Part shown: positions 1 through 12,751 of the stretch, piece after piece
How the letters are laid out: each line of letters begins with the position of its first letter
Position numbering within the stretch: the stretch's first letter is position 1
Position numbers and translations under genes: made by a program
Source: Burhinus oedicnemus
Lineage: Eukaryota; Chordata; Aves; Charadriiformes; Burhinidae
Direction: 5' to 3'
Assembly (NCBI GenBank): GCA_008921705.1
Contig: VFFE01007795.1
Coordinates: 546,341-610,340 of the forward strand
Length of the DNA stretch: 64,000 nt
The notes under the pieces: model-generated
The model's database searches: none
Seen by the model: only the letters and a program-made list of their open reading frames with translations
What the model was told of the DNA's origin: nothing

Positions 1-3000
1 CCCACCAACTACCACTGCCTACAAAGACAGGCTCCATCTCCCGCACCGAAGGTGCAGAAGCAGGTGTTGCCCACAGTTTCCAACCCACAAGCTGACAGTC
101 TTGCCAGCACATAAATTATACACCTGTTTCCTTTTCCATGAATGTAAACAGCAGAGACAAACAATTTCAGCATTTTATTTTTTTATTTAAACCGAACAAG
201 CTGAGCTTTTGATAGGATTTTCCCCACCCAAAAATATTTCGGTATTCAGGGCAATATAAAGAGAACGGAATACCTTAACTGGGGGAGATGTCATTACATA
301 TTAATAGCAGTCAGAGTATTAAGTGTTTTACTTACACTATAAAGATTTCTGAACAAAACTTATGTTTCATATGCATTACATACTACCTCTGCTGCTTTGC
401 TGAGAACACTGGAGACATTCATTAGCTACTCTTCATGCCATACCTGTAAATATTTTATCATAGTCCTACTTTCAAAGGTATAAGCAGAGAATTCAGTTTC
501 ACAAACACAGTTTACTGTAGTTAAAAAAAAAAAAAAAAGCCACACAGATCAGGATTCACCTTTCTGCAGCTTCTCAAAGTGAACAACTCATTCCTTCATG
601 GAAATGAACATGGCTCTTGCAACCTTCTGCTTGAAAAGGAATAAAAAAGCAGAAACATAATAGATGCATACCACGATTTGAGAAAGGCATATTGATTTTA
701 TGGGAGGAGCAGAGAAAGAAACAAATATTGGCTTTCAAATTTTTAAAACGCAAAATATCAGAGATGACAGTAAGTTTCATCCCTTAATGACAAAGAAAAC
801 AGGATAATTATGCCCAGAGGGCATAAAATTAGGTGTCAGTTGATATTCTGAAGCTCTCTCTGAACTAGAAGTTAGAGAATCAATTTTCTGGTGTTATAAT
901 GCCACAACAGAAGTTGCAATGTAAATATGTCTCAAGCTCTTCAGCTTACCCTTTCTCCATGAATATGATGCCTAGTGCAATCAAAGCAAGTACTCTATTG
1001 CCATTTCCAAGGTGGCTTCCTTAGAAGAAGCAAGGATTGTCATGCTGTCTCATCATGATTAGCGTAATAAAAATTTTGCCAAATGACACCAATTAGATAA
1101 TATTTACATTCTCCATTCTGATCGCTAATTTAAGTTACTAAGAAGTTCCATCAAACTGGATCTGTCTCAGGTGAGTGACTTATTGGAAAAGACTTCGTGG
1201 CAGTAATAAAACAAATACACCATTAAGACACTGTCCTTTTCAAATAGTTGAGCTGAGGCATAAATGCTTTTGCAGCCACAGACAATTATCTAGTAGACAG
1301 ATGTCAGTACTTAAGCTTTAACTTGCCTTTGTACCCATCACAAAGATTAGGTGTCTCATCATGTACAATATCTGCATTTAACATTTTACTTACAAAAAAT
1401 TAGCTATGCAGTTATCTAGGTAAACTTTCACAGGGGACATACCTATTTCCTACAGCCTTTTTTCCAGTATTTTGGGGGGAAAGCAGCAGGAAAAACATTC
1501 TGGTACCCAAGGATAAGCTGCTAAAGTAGTAAACACTTAACAAGGATTTCCATTTGAGTGGGCTTGCAAATATGATGCTTTGAAACCGCAGCCTGTGTAT
1601 GAAGCAAGCCTCTATCACATCTTGTATCATAAATACAGAATGGAACTGGCCCCAAATATTACCAGTTCTAAGCAGATATTTTGCATCCTGTTCATCAGCA
1701 TGTTTCAGTGTTTAAAAGAAAAACATTTTAGATGCAAGATCCCTCCTGAGTCTCCCTCTGCTTCTCTGGGCAGCCCCTAAAAGCCTTCTGCTGGGGGAAG
1801 AAATGCTCCCACTGGGAGGCAACCATGCAGGAGAGCACACAACGGCACCTGCAGAGACCTACCTGCTCCAGGTAGAAATGCACAATGTAAAAATTAAGAT
1901 GAATGTAAACAGTTATTGGATGTTGGCTGAGTACAGAAAGTAGTTCTTTTCCCTCCTCCCTCAAGCCCCTAACCGTAAAGATACTGCAAACCTCAAAACG
2001 GAAGAACAGACCGTTTCTTCTCTGGCTCTCTTTCAACTGGGGGATGTCTTTGATAATCTGCTGTCGTTGTTTCTGGAGACCAGCAATAATAGACAAAGGA
2101 ACTATTCCCCTTACTCATCTTACAGTAACATCTTGCCTGACCTTCTAGTTTATCATGACCAGATGTTTGTTTACATGCCATAATTGCTCGTGTTAAGGCT
2201 GTAATTTTCCACTCAAAATTTGCCCTAAAAATCTTGGTGCAAAATGTGAGCTTGTCTATTTGAAAATTACCAAATGCCTGTAATTCGCAATCTCTTAAGC
2301 ACTGTAAGAACATATGGTCCATATATGCAGAAGCAGTGCCGTGTATGAAGTCAATATTGTGTGAGAAGAAACTAGCAGCCCACCACCCGCCTCAAGTACC
2401 ATAGTACTACCTGAAACCCCTCTGCTGAAGCAAGCTTCTGAACACAAGTTCTGTGCTTCTCCTAAAGATGCCTGCAGAGACCAGCGAAAGCATGGGACAC
2501 ACTAAATATCACAGTGCACATCTCTCTCATTCGACGATAGAAAAAAAATGCAGAATAACTAGTGCACTATGTCTGGAATATTGCTGCATGAGAACTGGAC
2601 CGTGATAAAATACTGCTCATTCACTACTGTTATTTTTAAGACCTGATACTACTTTTTATATACCATTAGATTATCACTTTTCTCCAATTTTAATGAATTA
2701 CACTCAGTTTCACAAGCCAGCCATACATTCTTGTTGTTCATTGCTCACATACAATCATAGACCACTGTTTCCTTCTGCTCTTGAATTAAAGAATGCAAGA
2801 CTTAAGAATTGGAGTTCAGCTTTTCTGTCACCTACTTGTAAATTAACTGCCAAACCTTTTTCTTTTTTTTTTCAAGCGAACACCCACATTTTCAAGAGGC
2901 TTGCAACTGCTAGCAAATAGTTGGAGGATTTCTTTATTGTATTTTATCATATATATATTATTTCATATTAACATTCCAAATGGTTTCGGTTTTTGCAACA

Positions 3001-4298
3001 TTTTCTCACATACAAGTGTGCACACAGAACCGTGAATGCCGATACAGTGAATGAGGATAAAGTAGAACACAAAGGATAGTAGAGGAGGCTACATTCATTT
3101 AGAGGGAACTGGGGGGCTGCTTGTGGATTTAATACAAGTATGCTGCCTCTTGTATATGGAGAATGCTGAGAAATCTTTGTAGCACTGTTTTAAAAGGGTC
3201 ACTTGTCAAGTTGAATTTCATGCAGAATGTATGCTTCAGGGAAAAGCAGCTTTTTTTTTTTTTCCCCTTCAATTCAGCTGAAAGAGTTTGCATATATTCT
3301 ATTTTTCTTCTTCTCTTTCTAGTCTATTTGGCTTTAAGTAAGTGACTAATTAGAACACATAAATATGCAGAAACAAATGTTAACTTGACCACCACCAAGG
3401 AAAGACAGCTTAGGTAAAATTAAGTACAAAAAAGGTTTGAGTTTGCTTAATATTTTGTGACACCAATAATCATTCTACAAGAAAATCTCAACAGAGTACT
3501 ACTCTAACCATATTTAAAACCCCTCAAGGGCTGAAGCAGTAGACTGATATTTTAAAATACTAAAACTAGAACATAATTCTTTGAGAAGTCTGAATTAAAG
3601 GTGTTTCTAAAGAAACGTAGCAAATGGCTAGAGGGAACACTACCAAGATTTTGCATACTGTGCCTGTTTTATGCACAAAGTATGTCTCAAATCAACTATG
3701 AAATACATATGGAGGAGTGGTTTGAAACATGGGTATGGATTTTACTCCTCACTGAGTAAAAAACGCTATATTTCCCTAATTTTCCAGTCTTCAAAACCCA
3801 CACATTTCAATTTAACCTTAATTAAAATGTACATAGAGCACTGGAAAGAAAGAATAATTAATTAATTAAATTACAGCTCACTGGAACAAAAATACATAGC
3901 AAATACATTAAATGAAGTTCTTGCATGACATCATCAAAATATTTTCTTAGGCTGTGTACCTGCAGACTACAGGAGGTATAGGGTGCCATCAAACAAGGTT
4001 GAGGTGGGTGGGATTTCACAGTTAATTCACAGTGGAAGACCTGAATGTGATGTGCGAGATTTAATGTAGCCTATAGGAGAACACATGACTGGACATCTCT
4101 TTCCATGTAAAAGTTTATGCAAGAGACTTTTTATTATGTGACATTAAATGGACTTAGTTCCTTTCACCTCATAAGATTAGCAAAAAAGGTTGTGGAAAAG
4201 CCTCCTGCTCATCCTCCCAATAGATGCGTCCTACTCTACTCACCAAGACTCTTCCCCACTGTCTGTGGCCACAGCCTCATTGAGCGGTGAGCTCTAAG
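1..4298. other. Unique AT-rich non-coding sequence
   Basis: No repeat family or recognisable gene is seen. Homopolymers occur at 523-538 (16 A) and 3251-3263 (13 T). The longest minus-strand frames (1728-2096 and 1993-2322) show no domain I recognise. A forkhead-like site next to an E-box at 2160-2174 is treated as a finding. The stretch is most simply read as intron or intergenic DNA. Confidence 0.6.
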
Positions 4299-4333
<35 letters not shown>

Positions 4334-4334
4334 G
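4299..4334. repeat. (CA)n microsatellite with CG interruption
   Basis: An alternating CA dinucleotide tract is interrupted by a short CGCGCG block near its middle. This is direct sequence evidence of a simple repeat that is likely to vary in length. The CG insert probably comes from CA-to-CG changes or slippage. Confidence 0.95.
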
Positions 4335-6300
4335 TACTCCAATAGATTATCCCACCCTACTTCCACAGGCCTAGAGAGGTTTCATCTTAAAGTACCAGCA
4401 TGATACATAACACTAGAAAGAAGCAACTTCCACTTTCCGTTTCATATAAATCCTCCTCTCTGCCCATCTTCTGTCTGGTATCAATTCTCTGTATCAAAGA
4501 TATCATATGAAAGATTTAGATTTACAAACTCTTGGGCACACAGGAATGTCCACGCTCCCCAGCAGCACCATGACGGGTGTTGTACCTCTTCTCTTACTAA
4601 TACTTAACAGCAGTAGCCATTTGGGAGCAGTGAAAAGCTTGTTATGTTTCATTATTGAAAACATCCACCAGTCAGGTATTGTGCATTTCTCTGATCAAAG
4701 AATTATTGTAATAAGAAACTTTTGTAATTTGTTTAATAAATTGAAGGAGCAGCTAGAAGTAATAAAGGATGGCAACAGGAAAGAAATCTGATGGGGAAGA
4801 CCGCAACTAGGAAACTGGAGCAATGAAAAAGCCCCTCTGGGAAAAATCACAGGCATCCAGAAAGTGATTTGTATCCTAAGCCCCGTATGTTTTATCAGGG
4901 TCAAGATACGGTGGATAAACAGAAAGATTTTATTGCAGGTGAACTCTGAAAAGAAAAAAAAATTGTCTCAACAGTCAAGAAAAGACAACTACAGATAAAT
5001 TCTCCATTATGATCGTTCAAATTTACAATTAAAGACTATGTAAATATATATGCAAATTAAACCATCCATATGGAGTCCCCTGCCCTAGAGGCACAGGCCA
5101 ACATGATGGCAATGACGAATCCAGTTGTTCAGATGGATTAACCCTTCTCCTTCCCTCTAAACACTCTCCGCACCCAGGTGGCCCCTTTTCCTTTTTAAAT
5201 CCTGAGTTTTAAGTAATTCCTGTTGCCCTTGCACAATCTGAAACCACAAAGCATACCAAGTAAAAAGAACACAAGACTTGAAAGGCAAAAGGACAACTTC
5301 ACATGTAACCGCACGTTAACGAGGCCCGAGTACCACATGCCCCCAGGACTGAAGGATCACAGTTTCCATCCACAAGCCCTCGGTACAATCGCAAGGCCCA
5401 TTGAACATTAGTGTGGTACTTCATCTCCCTCACGCCAACCAGCAGTTGGGGAAATGAGAGCTCCTGACACCTCTTTATGGATGAGGTTTGACTTCCCTTC
5501 TGTCCCCATCCCAAGGGCACAGAGCAGGTTCTGCCGTTCAGATTGTAATTTGTTTCCGAGTGCAAGCCCACCTTCTTCCATCCAGGAAAAAAAAAAGAGA
5601 AAATCCGCTTTATGCTGTTGCTAAGCAGTTAAAGAAAATATAGACAAAGCAAATACACAGACTTCAAAACTGTCTGCTCCGTTCTCCTCCGTGAGAGCGG
5701 TGGTCCTGGTTTTGAATGTTAAGAGGCAAACCACAGAGAAAAATGCATTACATCCTGGGCTTGTGAAACTCACCCACTTCTGCCACGAGTTTTGACATTT
5801 TCTGCTGGAAATTCATTCTTGCAATAACAGCTTTGCCATATAAAATTGTGGGACTAAATGTAAAGCGATCATTTGTTCAGTGTTGCACCTTTCACAGGGT
5901 AATGATACAGGGTAGAACAAATACTTCTATTTTTGTTTGTAAAAGACTATGAGATCATGGACCTCAGCATACATTCCAGGAGCAAAAGGATTATTGAGGT
6001 TTCTTCTCTTCAAAAGTTGATAGTTCCCAAACAAAAGATTACTTTGAATTTAGGCCCTGTGGCACTTAGCAGAGACAAAATAGCCTAATTTTTCAAACCC
6101 CCCTTTGATGACACTTTGTACTTCAGGATTTACTTCACTCCTCTCTTGAGGCCCTCCTCATCATTGGGAAATGCCCCTGCCCCAGCTCGGATGTTTCTGA
6201 GGTGCCTACACTGTGCCTTCAGTGTCATGTGCGATGATTTCTGCTATGCTCTTTACTGGTTGCTTTTAGAAGGCGTATTTTAAAGTCCTTTTTTTATTTC
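4335..6300. other. Unique non-coding sequence
   Basis: No known repeat or gene is recognised. Short overlapping frames occur on both strands at 4507-4904 and 5223-5571, as expected by chance. A good acceptor-like pyrimidine run on the minus strand ends at 4946, but no matching donor was found downstream of it. Confidence 0.55.
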
Positions 6301-6335
6301 ATTGTTATTACTATTACTATTATTACCATTATTAC

Positions 6336-6371
<36 letters not shown>
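6301..6371. repeat. (TTA)n trinucleotide microsatellite
   Basis: An imperfect array of TTA/ATT units with C-containing interruptions in its first half (ACT and ACC variants) becomes a pure run of about ten units at the right end. It is a simple repeat read directly from the sequence. Confidence 0.95.
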
Positions 6372-9300
6372 TCACCAGCAATTCTCATAAGACAAATGTT
6401 TTAAAATGTTTTAAAACATTCTATAAGATGAAAATTCAGGCTAGATGTGTATTTTAAAAGATGACTTGTTAGATATTGGTGTTTTGATTACTCAGCCATT
6501 AAAATTTTACTCGGAAGCACTAAAGCAACTCTAGAGATGCTCATGCATTCTCCCTGGTTTTATACCATATTGTGCAGAGAGTATCACATGGTATTGACTG
6601 ACATTTAAGACTCTTTAATAAACTATTTTGGAATTTGCAATTCTTCTGTCTCCTTAAAAAAAAGCCTTAGGTCTGCGTTTAACCCCTTAAAAAATGTGTC
6701 TCAGGTATTTACAATTTACCGTCCTACTCTCTACTCTTGGAATTGGCTTGCTTGTAAATTATTCTGGGTGCAACCTATTCAGGCAGAGATCACAGCCTTT
6801 TTGTACTTCTATAATATAGGATCTCAATCTACAAATCTTCTAAAAGCTTAACCTCACGCACTGTCCCACTGAGTTGAACACGATGCCCAGAGGTAGCGAG
6901 TGCCATGACAATTAGTTGCTGCATCAGATGCTCACAGCTGCACATCCTAACTTCAGGTGCAACTGTGTCACAAGTTTTGTTTTACTTAAGAAAAATATAA
7001 GTGAAATGAAAATAATCTCGCACTGGTTTAAAGGAAAAAAAAAAAGTGAACATTTTCATTGGGCTTTAAGATCACAGCCTGGAAGCTGAGGGTGATAGCT
7101 TGACATTTCATTTTCCAAGAAGTCTAAACAACCACAATAAATTTACAAATGTAGACGTGCCACACTGTTAAATTTCATTTCACGCTCAGTAAGCAAATAT
7201 TACCAAACTGTAAGTACTGTCATCCTCTGTCTTTTTAGTTAGAAATCTTGTAGCCAATAAAGATTTGACCTTGAAGTATTTCACAGACAGATTAAGTCAC
7301 TTAATTTGCTATTTGTTACAGATTTTGCAGAACTGCAAAGTTAGGTCACATTTACTCTAATTTCACTTTACAATAACTTCACAAACTGCATCATCAGGAA
7401 GAGTCACTGAAAGTGCATTACTGAACCATGTGTCTGAACTGTCATGAACAATTCAGTTTTGAAATTAAAAATGCTGAGATAATACAGAAGCGAAAGATAA
7501 TTTTCTTTATATTTAGTACTCCTAGAATTATTTTTAGTGCCAGAACATAAAAAGTACACCCGTGCACTATTTTTCTTGAAGATTCTAATACACTGACAAA
7601 ACTACTAGAAGTTTTCTTTTTATGAAGCCAGTGGAAATATATGGTGTTGTGTGGAGGGGTGACTAACTGTTACAGCACGCAGACATAAAACTCTGTTCAC
7701 CAGGTTTTCTAACACGGGCTGAGTCTGCACATCAAAAGGAAAAATTCCAACTCTGTTTACTCAAGGGATAGCTATTACTTTTGGTACTACTACTGAATTT
7801 GATATACTACACCAGAGTCACCATACAAAACAAACACCCAAACATATACAACTGCTAACTTTTTAATGATTTAGTTAGCTAAAAAAATCTTGTTCACTTA
7901 CAAGACTTCGTAAGTCATTACCACTTCAAATCTCAGTGAATACATTAAATCACATTTTTTTCAGAGAATAAAAATTTCATTTTGGTCTAATTGCCAAATA
8001 AGAAGACTAATTGAATAACAATTGCAAAACTCCAAAAAGAACTTAGGATCTCTAATGAGTTGTAAACTACTGTAAACAAACAAGGAAGCTGAAAAATAAG
8101 CATTTTGCATCTTCCAAGAAAAAAGAAAGAAAAGCAATCGGAAGTTAATTTGAAGTACTACTTGGTTGCTTCTAAGAGCGTTCTTTTTTTGTCCCACATG
8201 ATTCCCTTCTGAAAGACCCACCATCGCCATTCCACCACCACACATCCCAATAACCGATTCCCCCACAGGGCACACAGCTACTCTGAAATCAGAAAGAACC
8301 TTCAGAGAATGAAATCAAGCTCCAGCCTGCCCACGTCTGGAAACAGTCTCTCTCTCACACTTTCTTTCCCTCCTGCTTCTATTTGCACATAGAGAAACCC
8401 GTTCGAATGGAGTAAGACGGTTGCCCAGCGCGTTGACTAATACTGCCTTTTATTCCCACAGTCATGGCTTCCATCTAAGTTGTCCATCATTTGATCTTAA
8501 ACATAAAATGCAAAATACCCGGGCCAGATTCTCTCTTGGTCAGTAATAAAAAATAATTGTTTACTTTTTTTTTTTTTTTTTTTTTTTTTGTTATCTTTAA
8601 AAATGAGTACTCTGAACACTGTCACCTACTGAGGCCAATGGAAAAAACTGTCACCAAATTTCAAGGAGGTTTTTGTCAGATCCTGAATTCAAGCTTTAGG
8701 GGTTCCTCTACAACAACCTAAAGGAAATCATATGGAAGGGCAGGTGAGGGAATACCCTTTATTTTGCCGCTTATGTTCTTGATGTCATCAGCCGTTACAC
8801 ATGAGCACAGAGTTCAAAAGCTGAGACCTGGCAGGTAATGCCAAAAACAAAGCCTACAAGAGAGCTGGGGGAGAAAAAGAACTTGCAGATTGGGCTTTAA
8901 AAAGTGGCATCTCCTTAGTACCATGTATCTGCATTACAGAACTGATGACCATCACAGTGCCTTTTTTTTTTTTTGTAACAAGAACATAGGAATGGAAGAA
9001 TTTCTGTAGCTGCTCTTGGAAAAAGACTAACCATTTGGTTTAGGAAAACTAGTCTATATTCCTTAATAGTGCGTATGCTAGCTGGGCCCAAATCAAGTCC
9101 TATATTAATGCATATATTAATGATTTATGAGTAGTTCTGTCTTCTAGTGTATTTAATAACCTCTTAAGGCAAAGATAAAAAAATATGAGTCACATTTAAG
9201 TTTATCAAATGAGGATTTAAATTCAATTTAATAAGATGGGTCCTGTCTACCAATGTAGCCTATCTTCCCAGATTCCCTTCTGATGCCACTCCCAAGAGGT

Positions 9301-10980
9301 GAAAGGGAAAATATGACACTGAATATTAACTTGACAGCATTGTTGTCGAAAACTGTATTGTTGAAGGCACTGTATGCCTACTAATATTTGATAAGCTGCT
9401 TCAACACCAGCTCCTGGACTAAAGTAAATGAGAATCTTGTAGTTCAAGTACAAGTTTAAGGTATATAAAATTTGGCAGGAAATCTTAAAAATGTAATTTA
9501 AAGACAGTCTTTAAGTCAAAAGGCAAAATCCGAATAAAGCCAGACCCTTCCCTACTAACTCTTTGCACTTACGCACCCTACCCTCCCATTTTTCCCACTT
9601 CTACAATATTTTGAATTCCTACATTGTCAATATTGTGCAGTTCATCAAGTAACTGTCTTGAGTTCAGAGTCCTTCAATCTTTGTGCAATGAGAAGCTAAC
9701 CTATAGAGTGGGTTACTTTTCCAAATAATCCATATCTCTAAAGAGAGGGGGGGGGAACCCACAAAAAACCAAAATACACACCCATTCACAAAATACAAGG
9801 TGAAAAAACATCCCGTATTTCTGTGAGAAATCAGCTCAGGACTAAGATATTAGAGTTTCGCACTGGGCAGAGCGCTGCTGACTTTGAGTCAAGCATCACA
9901 GCGATTCATGGGGTTGCAATGGGTACCAGCACCTTGAAACCATGAAATGATGCATACAGCTTACGCACTGCTTCATCCTACCAGCTTCTTTCCATTTCTT
10001 GCTCATCCTCTAGATGGGCAGTCTGAGCTCAAAGGCCCAAATGTCACAATATCACCAACATCAGGAGTTATACACGGACTGACAGTTATTCATCAAGGGA
10101 AAACACTTTCAAGGTGGTTTTTTTACAAGTTAGTAAAGCAAGTTAGTACATAGTGAGTGTTCCAGCAGATGAAATCACAGTATTTGAGACAATATTAAAC
10201 TGGCAGCACAGAGTTGCAGGGGGTTGTCTAAGAAACAGGGTTATGCTAATGCCTATGTGTGTTTGGTTAAAAATTTACACAGAACAATGTTTAAATTATG
10301 TTAATGGTCTGACTGCAAGTGAAGAAATGCAATATTCAAGCCACATGCAGGCCTTCTTCCCAACTCACATGTATTTATTTTTAACCCGCAACTCCACATC
10401 TGTTAAGCACAAAGAGAATTAGTTTATTTTGCCCGGTCACAATTAAGGTTAATATGACCGAGACTCTTACGTTAGTTTAAAACTGGACCTAAAACTAAGG
10501 AACAGACATTTGCGGTCATTAAAAGAGTCCATGGTACCTTCAGGTAAGACAAGCGGCTACTGCTGATGTCCTGGACAAAGTCTCCGTAACTGCTGGTAAT
10601 TCCACTACATTTGCATGAGGTAGATTTTCTTCTCTATTGCAACTAGAGAAGCTATGGCTTGGCTCATGATAATTCAACAGTCTCAAAGCCGTCAGTAGTC
10701 ATCTTTGAGAACTCACGGAGATAGCAGACAACTACAAAAGCTCAACTTCAGTCTTAAAAAAAAAAAGCAGAGACGGGGAAAGAGGGAGACGAAAATAGGA
10801 AGGTCCTTATACAGTTGGTATTAAACTTTCATTCAAGGAAACACTGGAATTAAAAAAATGAAACAGAACAGTTTGAAGGCACCTGGAAAAAAAGCCAGCC
10901 AACCTGAATTCCTCATGATTAAATCACACCAAATCAGCAGGAAGACAGCAAACCACAAAGACAAAGAGAACACAATAGAC
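6372..10980. other. Unique AT-rich non-coding sequence
   Basis: No gene or identifiable transposon is seen. A strong 3' splice-like signal at 8437-8461 (CTAAT branch motif, pyrimidines, CACAG) has no convincing coding exon after it. Homeodomain/POU-like and SOX-like motifs cluster at 10,243-10,300. Short frames at 9947-10,422 (+) show no protein signature. Confidence 0.55.
8565..8589. repeat. Poly-T tract (25 T)
   Basis: An uninterrupted run of 25 T. No adjacent SINE or LINE body is recognised and no AATAAA-type signal fits a processed-transcript tail, so it is listed only as a homopolymer. Confidence 0.9.
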
Positions 10981-10999
10981 GTCATATGTGCTAACTAAA

Positions 11000-11818
11000 T
11001 ATTCTCACAAGAATGTAATGTATGTCAGTCTCTTAAAGAAACTTTGCCTATCTCAGGGTGAATGCAAAACTGGTTGGAAAGCTATACTGAATCCAAACAG
11101 AAAAGCAAATTATTTGGAATTTCTTGGATCCACTGCTATTCAATATTTTGATTTCTATACATTATACATATTCAATCCTTTATGTGCCATTTCAATACTT
11201 ATCTATCTAGGTCATGAATAAATCCCAACACATCACCAATCTTAGACCAACTGCAAGCGCTCTGGATGAGCAGGATCAGAATATAAAATAAACAGACTGA
11301 GGTAATCATCTGAAAGAAACAGGATACCTTTGAACAGAGAGAAATGCAAGATATTCCAATAAGCAGGAATATTCAACTATATAAACCAAGGATGAAGAGC
11401 AAGTGATTAGGCAGATATTACCCTGAGAAGTAACTGGGGACCATAGTCATTTAGAAGTTGAACCCAGCTCCATTAACATCCACTATTTGCAAACTAGGCA
11501 AACAAACAAATATATTTAATACTATTATAGCAGACACAAAGTTATTTCTCTGTTCTCTTCTACACTGGTAAGGTCTCAACTGGATGTTTCTGTCCACAGT
11601 TAAGACGTTGCAGTTCAAAAAAAGTGTGCCAGGATTAAAGATCTGTGAAATTTAAGCTGAAAAAGAAAAAAAAAAGAAAGCAGAGAAGACTGAGGTAGAA
11701 ACAGAATAAACAGAGTACAGAAATGTCAAAGACCATGAAAAAGAAAGAAAACCTATTTTTCATTATCTACAGAGACATCTGGAAGATTCAGGTGGAACAT
11801 AAGGTAAAACAGTCTGCA
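11000..11818 (+). mobile_element. Decayed CR1 LINE, copy 1 (reverse transcriptase region)
   Basis: This is a degraded plus-strand fragment of a CR1 non-LTR retrotransposon. From knowledge of the family I align 11,128-11,160 (a GGATCCACTGCTATTCAATAT-like block) with the conserved reverse-transcriptase segment that precedes the catalytic motif. Position 11,335-11,360 matches the later 'AACAGAGAGAAATGCAAG' block. Position 11,432-11,472 matches the 'CTGGGGxxC...GTTGAAC' block. Position 11,550-11,622 matches the 'CACTGGTxAGGxCTCA' block, and about 11,776-11,815 matches a block near the end of ORF2. Stops and indels break every frame, so no protein is made. The left edge is approximate. The element ends where a second CR1 copy begins. 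Confidence 0.65.
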
Positions 11819-12651
11819 GATCAGGGCAGCGAAGTGTGGGATGGTCTGACAGAGACCTCAAGAAATTCAACAAAAGGAAATGCCAAGTCCTGCAGCTGAA
11901 ACAGAGTAATCCCACTCAACAGCCCAGGCACCAACTGGAAAGGAAAGCAGCTCTGCAGAAAATGACCGGGTGTGCTGGTGGACAACACATTGAACATTAG
12001 CCTGTAGTGCATCCTTGTAGAAATGAAGACCAACTCCATACTGGGCTGAATTATTAAAAGCACTGGCAGCAGATAAAATGATCATTCCCCACAATTCAGT
12101 ACTTGTGAGACTGCATCTGCAGCATTTTGTCCCATCTGGAGCTCCTCAGTAGCGAAAACGGTAGAGATATTGAAGCCAGTCTGGTGGAGGACCATGACAA
12201 TGATTGAGGGATGGAGCACACAGTGCACTGAGAGAGGCTGAGGGGCTTGAGTTTGTTTAGTTTGTAATCTTTAGAAAAAATATTAAGGGAGAATCTAAGT
12301 ACTGTTTTCAAGATTATGGAGAAGAGAGAGCCAGGCTCTTCTCAGAGGTTCACCATGAAAGGACAAAAGGCAACAGACGAAAGTTGCAGAAAGGGAAACT
12401 CCAATTATCCCAATATTCCAATAACTAATTCCCCAGGGGGGAAAAAAACCTCATAATAAGGGCAGTAAAACATTAAAGCATGTTGCTCATAGAAGACTTA
12501 CCATCCTTAGAGTTATTCAAAATTCAGCTGAATAGGGGCCCTGAGCAATCAGACCCAACTTTGAAGGTGGCCCTGCCTCAAACAGCGGGCTGGACCAGAT
12601 GACCTCCAGAAGTTCCTTGCTACCTAAATTATTCTATAATTCTTTGTGATA
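11819..12651 (+). mobile_element. Decayed CR1 LINE, copy 2 (3' end)
   Basis: This is a second plus-strand CR1 fragment, better preserved than its left neighbour. Recognisable CR1 blocks run in order: 'CTCAAGAAATTCAACAA' at 11,856, 'GTGCTGGTGGACAACA' near 11,972, 'GAGAGGCTGAGGGGCTTGAG' near 12,232, 'AGCCAGGCTCTTCTCAG' near 12,330, and the 3'-UTR block 'GACCAGATGACCTCCAGAAG' near 12,593. It ends in a degenerate octamer tail (ATTCTATAATTCTTTG) at about 12,630-12,647. The reading frame is destroyed. Copy 1 already contains sequence equivalent to the middle of this copy. The two are therefore separate insertions or a partial duplication, not one continuous element. Confidence 0.88.
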
Positions 12652-12689
12652 CAGTGTCTGTGAGGAATGACAAAGATAATGCCTTGGGC

Positions 12690-12735
12690 TAAGAGACCGA
12701 CTGTACAATCTCCAGAGGTTCATTCCAGCTTTTTT
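12690..12735 (+). mobile_element. Possible CR1 3'-UTR scrap
   Basis: The block around 12,708-12,731 (AATCTCCAGAGGTTCATTCCAG) resembles the conserved CR1 3'-UTR block 'GATCTCCAGAGGTCCCTTCCA'. No octamer tail follows. It could be a third, short CR1 insertion or chance similarity next to a CR1 cluster. Confidence 0.4.
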
Positions 12736-12751
12736 TCCTGCAATGCTGAAG

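Noticed and set aside
4238..4289. Minus-strand exon-like segment beside the CA repeat
   Set aside because: The would-be pyrimidine tract is the GT/CA microsatellite itself, a frequent false signal.
8462..8743. Segment after a strong acceptor (CTAAT branch, TTTTATTCCCACAG) ending at CAG|GTGAGG
   Set aside because: It contains a 25-base poly-T and early stops. A non-coding exon remains possible, but nothing in the sequence supports it further.
11821..12311. Three minus-strand frames of 71-80 codons
   Set aside because: They are antisense to a decayed CR1 element, whose sense strand is plus. They are shadows.
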